A program made the position numbers and the translations under genes. Under the pieces are notes generated by a model. That model did no database searches. It was given only the letters and a program-made list of their open reading frames with translations, and was not told where the DNA came from. This document shows, piece after piece, positions 1 to 5,769 of a stretch of 11,344 nucleotides of DNA. The DNA is from Candidatus Limimorpha equi (GTDB lineage Bacteria > Bacteroidota > Bacteroidia > Bacteroidales > F082): assembly GCA_018065885.1 (NCBI GenBank), contig JAGHSL010000385.1:1-11344 (forward strand), given 5' to 3'. The number at the start of each line of letters is the position of its first letter. The first letter of the stretch is position 1.

Positions 1-933
1 CTGTATTACGATGAGCGCGGCAACGTGATTCGCGCCAACTCATACCAATATTACAACGACCAATGGATTTTTCCATGCTACATCGAATACACCTATGACG
101 ACAAGAACAACCGCACCAGCCGCACCAACTACAACGATTTCGGTAGCGGCCACGAAATTCAAGGCGTCTACACCTATTTTTATGAAGACGACGTGCTGAC
201 CCGCTACGAAATGACCCTCGGCGGCAGCCTCCTCATGCGCGGCCCCTACACCTACAACGCCCAAGGCCTTCTCGATGAACTCATTGAAGAAGTTTACAGC
301 TCATGGATGTACACTTGGGAAAACTCCTCAAAGACCAAGCACACCTACGATGCCAACGGCAACGAAACCCAAACCGCCTATTATTATTGGGATTATTCGT
401 GGGTTCCGGAATCAGTCGTCAACCGCACTTTCGATGAAAACAACAACTGCATGATCCGTGAACAAATCTACAACGGCACGGTTGCCGACAGGGTTTCTTA
501 CGTTTACGATTATGATTACAGCATCAACGACTGCCTCATGCCATATCACCCGGAACCATCCTACACTTGGGACGATTTCCGTGGCAACAAGCCAATCGGC
601 TTCGGCTGGGAAACTGCCAACGACGGCGGAACATTGGTTTACATTTGCGACTACATCTTCGAATACGGCGAACTGGACGATGCCGTCAGCGCAAACTACG
701 CAAGACCTGAAATGGCCGTGATTTTCCCAAATCCTACCGATGGCGAACTAAACATCAGCCTCGATGGACTTAAGCGTGTTGAAATCCTCGATGTCAACGG
801 CAAGCTGGTCATGCAAAGCGAAGCCAACGGCAAAATGCTGAAAATGAACGTCTCAGAATTGGCTTCTGGTCTATATTTCATCAAGTCATACAACGGGCAG
901 ACCTGCACCATGAATAAAATTCAGGTGAAATAA
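1..933 (+). CDS. Secreted YD-repeat-like protein with T9SS sorting domain (5' end missing)
   Basis: The reading frame is open from base 1, so the gene starts outside the window; the GTG at 25 is only an internal Val codon. The visible 310 residues are rich in Tyr, Asp and Asn. They show repeated motifs such as YDERGNV, YTYDDKNNRT, YTYNAQGLLDE and HTYDANGNETQ, which resemble the YD repeats of Rhs-like proteins, here in short degenerate form. The last 70 or so residues form a T9SS type A sorting domain: an FPNPTDGELNI start (codons from about 724), then beta-strand segments, a GLYFIK motif and a terminal basic IQVK. Proteins with this tail are exported to the periplasm by Sec, then moved across the outer membrane by T9SS and attached or released. 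The function of the body is unknown. The T9SS assignment is strong; the link to true Rhs/YD proteins is weaker. The gene ends at a hairpin terminator and is probably not co-transcribed with the next gene. Confidence 0.8.
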   Translation: MYYDERGNVIRANSYQYYNDQWIFPCYIEYTYDDKNNRTSRTNYNDFGSGHEIQGVYTYFYEDDVLTRYEMTLGGSLLMRGPYTYNAQGLLDELIEEVYSSWMYTWENSSKTKHTYDANGNETQTAYYYWDYSWVPESVVNRTFDENNNCMIREQIYNGTVADRVSYVYDYDYSINDCLMPYHPEPSYTWDDFRGNKPIGFGWETANDGGTLVYICDYIFEYGELDDAVSANYARPEMAVIFPNPTDGELNISLDGLKRVEILDVNGKLVMQSEANGKMLKMNVSELASGLYFIKSYNGQTCTMNKIQVK

Positions 934-962
934 TAAGTTTTGGCATAAAAATCGATAAAAAC

Positions 963-1016
963 AGTTCAAAATGGTTCAAATGATTTATTCAAAACTTGAA
1001 CCATTTTGAACTTTTT
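963..1016 (+). terminator. Rho-independent terminator with a perfect 17-bp stem
   Basis: The arms at 963-979 and 996-1012 are perfect inverted complements (core GTTCAAAATGGTTCAA against TTGAACCATTTTGAAC). They enclose a 16-base loop, and a run of five T at 1012-1016 follows. It lies 30 bases after the stop of the YD-like gene and just before the namZ start. The stem is AT-rich, so its strength is uncertain, but its length and T-tract fit intrinsic termination. The right arm also contains the upstream TTG that would extend the namZ frame, which argues against that extension. Confidence 0.7.
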
Positions 1017-1028
1017 AATTTTCCGAAT

Positions 1029-2231
1029 ATGAAACGTGTATTTTTCTTGATTTCAACGCTGCTCATAATTTGCAGCACAAGCCTCAAGGCTCAAATCTTC
1101 AAATTGGACGAAGGTCAAAAGATTGCTTTCGTTCCGAAGGAACAGTATGTGTCGGCAGCCCAGCAAATGGACGATTACCTACCACTTCTGCAAGGCAAGA
1201 AAGTTGGCATTGTAGGCAATCAGACCAGCATCATCGGCACAACGCATCTCGTTGACACACTGATTGCAAAAGGTGTCAACATTAAGAAAATCTACACGCC
1301 CGAACATGGGTTCCGTGGCACTGCCGATGCTGGAGCCAAAGTCAATAGTGGAAAAGACGAAAAAACGGGGCTTCCGATAGTCTCGCTTTACGGCAAGGCC
1401 AAGAAACCCACGCCCGAAATGTTGCAAGGCATCGATGTGGTTTTATTTGACTTACAGGATGTCGGGGTGCGTTTCTACACCTACATTTCCACCTTGACCT
1501 ACGTCATGGAAGCCGCCGCCGAAAACAATATTCCAGTCATTGTTTTGGACCGTCCGAATCCAAACGGATTTTATGTCGATGGCCCCGTCTTGAAAGCAGA
1601 AAACAAATCATTTGTCGGAATGCACGCAGTGCCAGTGGTTTACGGCATGACAATAGGCGAATACGGCAAAATGGCAAACGGCGAAAGATGGCTGAAAAAC
1701 GGCGTGCAATGCGATTTGACGGTGATACCTATTAATAATTACAACCGCAACGCCATTTACGAACTACCCGTAAAGCCATCGCCCAACCTGCCCAACTGGG
1801 AATCGGTTTACCTCTACCCTACCCTTTGCTTTTTTGAAGGCAGCATAGTCAGCGTGGGACGCGGCACCGAAACGCCTTTCCAGATTTTCGGTCATCCGAA
1901 TATGCGCGGCGAGTATAGTTTTACGCCAAAAAGCACCTCTGGCGCTTCAAAGCCCTTGTTGGAAGGCCAGCGTTGCCGTGGCGAAAACCTTGTTGAGTTT
2001 GCACATGGTTACGCCTTTAACGACAACCAATTGCATTTGGAATGGTTCATCGAAGCCTACCAGCAACTCAGCGACAAGGATTTCTTCACCAGCTATTTCA
2101 ATCTGCTTTCAGGCGACAAGAAACTTCGCAGCCAAATCGAACAAGGTTTAAGTGCCGACGAAATCCGCGCCAGCTGGAAAAACGAGATTGATGCCTTTAT
2201 GAAAATCAGGAACAAGTATTTGATGTATTGA
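1029..2231 (+). CDS. namZ: Exo-beta-N-acetylmuramidase NamZ (DUF1343, GH171 family), secreted
   Basis: This 400-residue protein belongs to the DUF1343 family, whose characterised members (Bacillus subtilis NamZ/YbbC and Tannerella forsythia homologues) release terminal MurNAc from peptidoglycan fragments. Visible family blocks are VGIVGNQTS, IYTPEHGFRG (Glu92 here, the position I recall being proposed as catalytic), the stretch around FDLQDVGVRFYTYIS, VLDRPNPNG, and the C-terminal lobe with PSPNLPNW, YPTLCFFEGS and SVGRGTETPF. ATG 1029 is chosen because it opens directly into a Lys-Arg plus hydrophobic signal peptide, cleaved near residue 21 after SLKA. The upstream TTG at 996 lies inside the terminator arm. 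No lipobox is seen, since Ile precedes the candidate Cys, so it is probably periplasmic or exported rather than a lipoprotein. It has no T9SS tail. It stands alone between two terminators. The likely role is cell-wall sugar turnover or scavenging; the family call is firm, the exact substrate inferred. Confidence 0.9.
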   Translation: MKRVFFLISTLLIICSTSLKAQIFKLDEGQKIAFVPKEQYVSAAQQMDDYLPLLQGKKVGIVGNQTSIIGTTHLVDTLIAKGVNIKKIYTPEHGFRGTADAGAKVNSGKDEKTGLPIVSLYGKAKKPTPEMLQGIDVVLFDLQDVGVRFYTYISTLTYVMEAAAENNIPVIVLDRPNPNGFYVDGPVLKAENKSFVGMHAVPVVYGMTIGEYGKMANGERWLKNGVQCDLTVIPINNYNRNAIYELPVKPSPNLPNWESVYLYPTLCFFEGSIVSVGRGTETPFQIFGHPNMRGEYSFTPKSTSGASKPLLEGQRCRGENLVEFAHGYAFNDNQLHLEWFIEAYQQLSDKDFFTSYFNLLSGDKKLRSQIEQGLSADEIRASWKNEIDAFMKIRNKYLMY

Positions 2232-2289
2232 GGTATAGAGGACACCTATTATTGATTCATTTGTAAAAATCAGCATTATAAACATACAA

Positions 2290-2315
2290 AAAGCCTCGGC
2301 GATTGCCGAGGCTTT
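2290..2315. terminator. Bidirectional terminator between namZ and rplT
   Basis: AAAGCCTCGGC and GCCGAGGCTTT form a perfect 11-bp GC-rich stem around the loop GATT. On the minus strand it is followed by a TTTTTG tract, a strong end for the thrS-infC-rpmI-rplT operon, 43 bases past the rplT stop. On the plus strand the trailing TTTATTG is a weaker but plausible end for namZ. The two converging genes share it. Confidence 0.85.
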
Positions 2316-2358
2316 ATTGTGGTTATCGTTAAGACAATAACGCTTTGCCGAGATAAGA

Positions 2359-2703
2359 TTACTGAATCTTTTCGACGATAGCCTTGAAAGCTTCCGGATT
2401 GTTCAGAGCCAGGTCGGCAAGAACCTTGCGGTTGATTTCGATGCCGCTCTTGTTGAGCTTGTCCATGAACACGCTGTAAGACATGCCATATTCACGGATG
2501 GCTGCATTGATACGGACGATCCACAAGCTGCGGAATTCGCGTTTCTTGTTCTTTCTGTCGCGATAAGCGTAAGTTTGACCCTTTTCGTAAGAGTTCTTCG
2601 CCACAGTCCAGACATTCTTTCTTGTACCGAACTGACCTTTGGTCTTTTTCAGGATTTTCTTGCGTCTAGCTCTTGAAGCTACTGCATTGACTGATCTTGT
2701 CAT
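2359..2703 (-). CDS. rplT: Large-subunit ribosomal protein bL20
   Basis: The 114-residue, very basic protein matches bL20 over its whole length. It has the N-terminal Arg/Lys-rich tail (SVNAVASRARRKKILK), the RKNVWTVAKN block, RDRKNKKREFRSLWI, RINAAIREYGMSY, and the C-terminal GIEINRKVLADLALNNPEAF typical of the family. bL20 binds 23S rRNA early in large-subunit assembly and in several bacteria represses its own operon. It is the last gene of the thrS-infC-rpmI-rplT unit, 76 bases after rpmI, and a strong terminator follows. The start is ATG at 2703, giving normal family length; position 2 is Thr where Pro is commoner. No Shine-Dalgarno sequence is seen, only an A-rich stretch before the ATG, as usual in Bacteroidota. 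Confidence 0.97.
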   Translation of the reverse strand: MTRSVNAVASRARRKKILKKTKGQFGTRKNVWTVAKNSYEKGQTYAYRDRKNKKREFRSLWIVRINAAIREYGMSYSVFMDKLNKSGIEINRKVLADLALNNPEAFKAIVEKIQ

Positions 2704-2779
2704 TTTTCAATTTTTTTCGTCCAGCGCCTCGCCCTTTTCGAGAACTTTTCTGCTGAGACAAAGTTAAACATTTAATTAA
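2704..2779 (-). promoter_or_regulatory. rpmI-rplT spacer with possible internal promoter and hairpin
   Basis: On the minus strand this 76-base spacer contains TAACTTTG (2766 to 2759), a match to the Bacteroidota -7 box TAnnTTTG. A start site near 2752 would leave a leader of about 50 bases for rplT. No good -33 element is visible upstream. Within the leader, CAGC/GCTG and CTCG/CGAG can pair as a nested, imperfect hairpin. Since bL20 often autoregulates by binding a leader RNA, this is a reasonable place to look, but the pairing is short and I cannot match it to a known leader family. Confidence 0.25.
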
Positions 2780-2974
2780 TTACAGCTGAAGCATTGCTTT
2801 TACGTTCTTTTCATCAACGCTTTCAACGATAGCGGTGTGATCCAAGTTACGTTTTCTCTTCTGGCTCTTCTTGGTCAGAATGTGGCCATGATAAGCATGC
2901 TTTCTTTTCAGTTTACCGGAGCCCGTCAATTGGAAACGTTTCTTAGCGCCGGATTTTGACTTCATTTTAGGCAT
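2780..2974 (-). CDS. rpmI: Large-subunit ribosomal protein bL35
   Basis: This 64-residue basic protein has the bL35 hallmarks: MPKMKSKSGAKKRF at the N-terminus, the TGSGKLKRKHAYHGHILTKK block and a KRKRNL segment. The length is normal for the family. bL35 is a component of the 50S subunit. The gene lies between infC (32 bases upstream in the direction of transcription) and rplT, the usual order. The start is ATG at 2974, and the N-terminal MPKMK is well conserved, so the start is secure. Confidence 0.97.
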   Translation of the reverse strand: MPKMKSKSGAKKRFQLTGSGKLKRKHAYHGHILTKKSQKRKRNLDHTAIVESVDEKNVKAMLQL

Positions 2975-3006
2975 TTTACAAATATTTTAAATCGGTTAAA
3001 AATGAG

Positions 3007-3576
3007 TTATTTCTTTGTCGTTTTAGGAGCTATCATCATCAGCATGCGCTTTCCTTCAAGTTTCGGCATCGATTCGACCTTTCCGAATTCCTCAAGTGCC
3101 TGCGCAAACTTCAGCATCATGATTTCACCCTGCTCCTTGTAGACGATGGAACGTCCCTTGAAGAACACCTGAACTTTCACCTTTGCTCCCTCTTGCAGGA
3201 AACGCTTGGCATGGTTCAGTTTGAACTCGAAATCGTGGTCATCGGTCTGACCCGTGAGGTGTATCTCCTTCACCACGACCTTAGTGGCCTTGGCCTTGAG
3301 TTCCTTCTGCTTTTTCTTCTGGTCGAAAATGAACTTCTTGTAGTCCATTGCCTTGCAGACCGGAGGATTGGAGTCTGGAGAAATCTCGACTAAGTCAACG
3401 CCGAGTTCTTCGACAATCCTCAAAGCCTCTTTGATTGGATAGATGTTGGTTTCGACACCCTCACCTACTAACCTGACCATCGGGGCCTTGATTTCTTCGT
3501 TCACCCGATGCTGATCTTCGTCCTTGCCTTTAGCTGGCTTCTGCGAAGGTTTTCCCTTTGGTGGAATCTGTGCTAT
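3007..3576 (-). CDS. infC: Translation initiation factor IF-3 with a probable AUA start
   Basis: IF-3 binds the 30S subunit and rejects wrong start codons and premature 50S joining. The family signature is clear in SPDSNPPVCKAMDYKKF and the Lys-rich linker after it. The C-domain has VVVKEIHLTGQTDDHDF and GEIMMLKF. The stretch from the GTG at 3504 gives 165 residues but begins in the middle of the conserved HRVNEEI motif, where GTG is the Val. The frame is open upstream to a TAG at 3591-3589 and contains no ATG, GTG or TTG there. The best start is ATA at 3576, nine bases after AGGAG at 3590-3586, giving 189 residues beginning (M)AQIPPKGKP and a basic extension before HRVNEEI. ATT at 3585 or 3567 are alternatives with poorer spacing. 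Non-AUG starts on infC are known in Escherichia coli (AUU), where IF-3 represses itself through them. The identity is certain; the exact start codon is inferred. Confidence 0.9.
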   Translation of the reverse strand: MAQIPPKGKPSQKPAKGKDEDQHRVNEEIKAPMVRLVGEGVETNIYPIKEALRIVEELGVDLVEISPDSNPPVCKAMDYKKFIFDQKKKQKELKAKATKVVVKEIHLTGQTDDHDFEFKLNHAKRFLQEGAKVKVQVFFKGRSIVYKEQGEIMMLKFAQALEEFGKVESMPKLEGKRMLMMIAPKTTKK

Positions 3577-3585
3577 GGTAGTAAT

Positions 3586-3590
3586 CTCCT
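3586..3590 (-). promoter_or_regulatory. infC: Shine-Dalgarno-like AGGAG upstream of infC
   Basis: On the minus strand AGGAG is followed by nine bases and then ATA (3576-3574). Such a motif is uncommon in front of Bacteroidota genes, and none stands before thrS, rpmI, rplT or the secreted-protein genes here. Its position picks AUA as the likeliest start of IF-3 and suggests that a rare codon is compensated by rRNA pairing. Confidence 0.6.
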
Positions 3591-3630
3591 ATAATTTAGT
3601 TATACTTTTGTTGTCAGTCTTCCGTTTTTT

Positions 3631-3718
3631 TCGGTTTTCAGTTTTCAGTTATCGGTTATCAGTTTTCAGTTTCAAAACTTTCAACTTTCCACTTCAAAAC
3701 TTTCCGACTATCAACTTT
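3631..3718. repeat. Heptad tandem repeat in the thrS-infC spacer
   Basis: Bases 3631-3672 are six consecutive 7-base units of the form TCRGTTW (TCGGTTT, TCAGTTT, TCAGTTA, TCGGTTA, TCAGTTT, TCAGTTT). A looser block follows: TTCAAAACTTTC occurs exactly at 3671-3682 and 3693-3704, and TCAACTTT at 3681-3688 and 3711-3718. The whole stretch lies in the 142-base spacer between the thrS stop and the probable infC start. In the operon transcript it is an A-rich, G-poor leader. Similar AACTGAAAACTGATAAC-like tracts are common between genes in Bacteroidota, from memory. Nothing here codes for protein. The function is unknown: it may be replication-slippage sequence, or a leader that keeps infC mRNA unstructured. 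Confidence 0.8.
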
Positions 3719-5659
3719 TTATCTCTTATTTCTTTCGTCCTCAACTTGCTTGTTAATCATAGCTGCAAAGTCTTCGACGCTCATCGAGCCGAGATCAACC
3801 TGACCGTGACGGCGGACCGAAACCGAATTTTCGGCTTCTTCCTTTTCACCGACGATGACCATGTAAGGATATTTCTTCATTTCGGCATCGCGGATCTTAC
3901 GACCGATCTTTTCGTTTCTCTCATCAATGAGGGCGCGAATATCGGACTTTTTCAGATACGATTGCAAATTTTGTGCAAAATTCATGTATTTTTCGCTCAC
4001 AGGGAGGATTATCAGCTGATCTGGAGCCAGCCAAAGCGGGAATTCGCCTGCGCAATGCTCTAACAAGACAGCCACAAAACGCTCCATGGAACCGAATGGT
4101 GCTCTGTGAATCATGACCGGACGGTGCTTTTCGTTGTCGGCGCCGATGTAGGTCAAATCGAAACGTTCAGGCAGGTTGTAGTCGACCTGAATGGTACCCA
4201 ACTGCCATTTACGTCCAATGGCATCCTTCACCATGAAGTCCAGCTTGGGGCCATAGAAAGCGGCTTCGCCATATTCGACGTGTGCCGGCAGACCTTTTTC
4301 CTGACATGCTTCCTGGATAGCGGCTTCAGCTTTTGCCCAGTTTTCGTCAGTGCCTACGTATTTTTCATGGTTGTTAGGGTCACGGAGCGATATTTGAGCT
4401 TCAAAGTTCTTGAAATCAAGGGCCTTGAAGATGATTTCGATGATTTCCATCACGCGGATGAACTCGTCTTTCACCTGGTCGGGACGGCAGAAAATGTGAG
4501 CATCGTCCTGAGTGAATGAACGCACACGGGTCAAGCCGTGCAATTCGCCGCTCTGTTCGTAACGGTACACGGTACCGAATTCAGCGATACGGACAGGCAT
4601 ATCCTTGTATGAACGCGGTTTCCACTTGAAGATTTGGCAGTGGTGAGGGCAGTTCATCGGCTTCAGCAAGTATTCTTCGCCTTCTTCAGGAGTGGTGATT
4701 GGGCGGAAACTGTCGGCGCCGTAGTGCTCCCAGTGACCTGATGTCACATAAAGCTGTTTGCCACCGATATGTGGAGTAATGACCTGTTCGTAACCATAAT
4801 CCTGCTGAATCTTAGTCAGATAATCCTGCAGACGCAGACGCAATGCAGTACCTTTTGGCAACCAAATCGGAAGACCTTTACCCACCAATTCGTTGAACAT
4901 AAAGAGTTCCAGCTCACGGCCCAGCTTACGGTGGTCGCGTTTCTTGGCTTCTTCAAGGAGAACGAGATATTCATCCAATTCCTTCTGCTTCGGGAAAGTG
5001 ATACCATAGACACGGGTCAGCTGCTTGCGCTTTTCATCGCCACGCCAGTATGCGCCAGCGAGTGAAGTCAGCTTCACGGCCTTAATGAAACTCGTGTTCG
5101 GGATATGTGGTCCGCGGCAAAGGTCGGTGAATTCGCCATTCTTATAATAGGTGATGGTGCCATCTTCCAGTTCGGAAATCAGCTCCACCTTATATTCGTC
5201 GCCTTTGTCGGAGAAATGCTTCAAAGCCTCTTCCTTTGTAACGTCGATGCGTTCAAAGGTCTGCTTCTGGCGTGCCAGTTCAAGCATCTTCTTTTCGATG
5301 TTGACGAGGTCGGCTTCAGTCAAAGTGATGTCGCCAGTATCAATGTCATAATAGAAACCGTTATCGATTGAAGGGCCGATGCCGAATTTCACACCTTTAT
5401 ATAATTGCTCAATGGCAGCAGCCATCAAGTGGGCTGATGAGTGCCACATAGCGGCTTTACCTTCAGGATCATCCCAAGTAAAGAGTTGGATTTCAGCATC
5501 TTCGTTGATGGCGCGGGTAGCGTCCCATTTCTTACCATTCACGCTGGCTGCCAACACGTTGCGAGCCAAGCCTTCGCTAATGCTCTTAGCGATGTCTAAT
5601 GGCGAAACGCCTGCTTCGTACTGTCTGACGCTCTTGTCAGGAAATGTTATATTAATCAT
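3719..5659 (-). CDS. thrS: Threonyl-tRNA synthetase
   Basis: This class II synthetase of 646 residues charges tRNA-Thr and removes mischarged Ser. Domains in order: TGS (1-62); editing domain with H73/H77 of HSSAH and C181/H185 of CRGPH, matching the known editing pocket; catalytic core from about 245 with motif 1 near TSGHWEHYG, motif 2 RYEQSGELHGLTRVRSF and motif 3 HRAPFGSMERF; zinc ligands C337 (MNCPHH), H388 (DDAHIF) and H518 (MIHRAP); and a C-terminal anticodon-binding domain from about 545 (LAPDQLIILPVS, then RNEKIGRKIRDAE). All key residues are present and the length is normal. ATG 5659 starts directly in the TGS fold. It is the first gene of the thrS-infC-rpmI-rplT operon. A promoter-like TACTTTTG lies 30 bases upstream, and a 10-bp palindrome sits in the short leader. 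Confidence 0.98.
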   Translation of the reverse strand: MINITFPDKSVRQYEAGVSPLDIAKSISEGLARNVLAASVNGKKWDATRAINEDAEIQLFTWDDPEGKAAMWHSSAHLMAAAIEQLYKGVKFGIGPSIDNGFYYDIDTGDITLTEADLVNIEKKMLELARQKQTFERIDVTKEEALKHFSDKGDEYKVELISELEDGTITYYKNGEFTDLCRGPHIPNTSFIKAVKLTSLAGAYWRGDEKRKQLTRVYGITFPKQKELDEYLVLLEEAKKRDHRKLGRELELFMFNELVGKGLPIWLPKGTALRLRLQDYLTKIQQDYGYEQVITPHIGGKQLYVTSGHWEHYGADSFRPITTPEEGEEYLLKPMNCPHHCQIFKWKPRSYKDMPVRIAEFGTVYRYEQSGELHGLTRVRSFTQDDAHIFCRPDQVKDEFIRVMEIIEIIFKALDFKNFEAQISLRDPNNHEKYVGTDENWAKAEAAIQEACQEKGLPAHVEYGEAAFYGPKLDFMVKDAIGRKWQLGTIQVDYNLPERFDLTYIGADNEKHRPVMIHRAPFGSMERFVAVLLEHCAGEFPLWLAPDQLIILPVSEKYMNFAQNLQSYLKKSDIRALIDERNEKIGRKIRDAEMKKYPYMVIVGEKEEAENSVSVRRHGQVDLGSMSVEDFAAMINKQVEDERNKR

Positions 5660-5662
5660 AAT

Positions 5663-5672
5663 AGGTATACCT
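5663..5672. repeat. Perfect 10-bp palindrome in the thrS leader
   Basis: AGGTATACCT is its own reverse complement. It ends four bases before the thrS ATG, inside the predicted untranslated leader. It could be a small operator or a very short hairpin, or chance. ThrRS of E. coli represses its own mRNA through leader structure, but nothing here resembles a tRNA anticodon arm. Confidence 0.3.
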
Positions 5673-5688
5673 GTTTTGAAAACGGCTG

Positions 5689-5696
5689 CAAAAGTA
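5689..5696 (-). promoter_or_regulatory. thrS: Promoter -7 box for thrS operon (Bacteroidota type)
   Basis: On the minus strand TACTTTTG fits the Bacteroidota -7 consensus TAnnTTTG exactly. Transcription would start near 5682, leaving a leader of about 23 bases before the ATG at 5659. A weak -33 candidate (GTTTAC, 5719-5714) sits at suitable spacing. Confidence 0.6.
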
Positions 5697-5740
5697 CAAC
5701 TTTTTTCGATACGTAAACGTTTTCAAGTCAGATTTTAAAC

Positions 5741-5748
5741 TACATTTG
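5741..5748 (+). promoter_or_regulatory. Promoter -7 box for the C10 peptidase gene (Bacteroidota type)
   Basis: TACATTTG fits TAnnTTTG exactly, with a weak TTTTC near -33 (5720-5724). The start site should be near 5755, giving a leader of about 15 bases before ATG 5770. The TTG at 5746, which would lengthen the reading frame by eight codons, is the end of this box and so would not be transcribed. Confidence 0.6.
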
Positions 5749-5769
5749 CAGCACAAAATCACTACGCTA

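Noticed and set aside
996..1028. Upstream TTG start for namZ
   Set aside because: It lies in the right arm of a terminator hairpin, and the added residues would precede a complete signal peptide.
1029..1090. Lipoprotein signal in NamZ (Cys in the hydrophobic stretch)
   Set aside because: The residue before Cys is Ile rather than Gly, Ala or Ser, and a standard cleavage site SLKA follows.
3631..3672. CRISPR-like direct repeats
   Set aside because: The units are 7 bases and abut with no spacers; no cas genes are present.
3524..4063. 179-codon plus-strand open frame over the infC start, the spacer and the end of thrS
   Set aside because: It is antisense to conserved genes and crosses the heptad repeat, which accounts for its Phe/Ser/Leu-rich stretch. 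No family resemblance.
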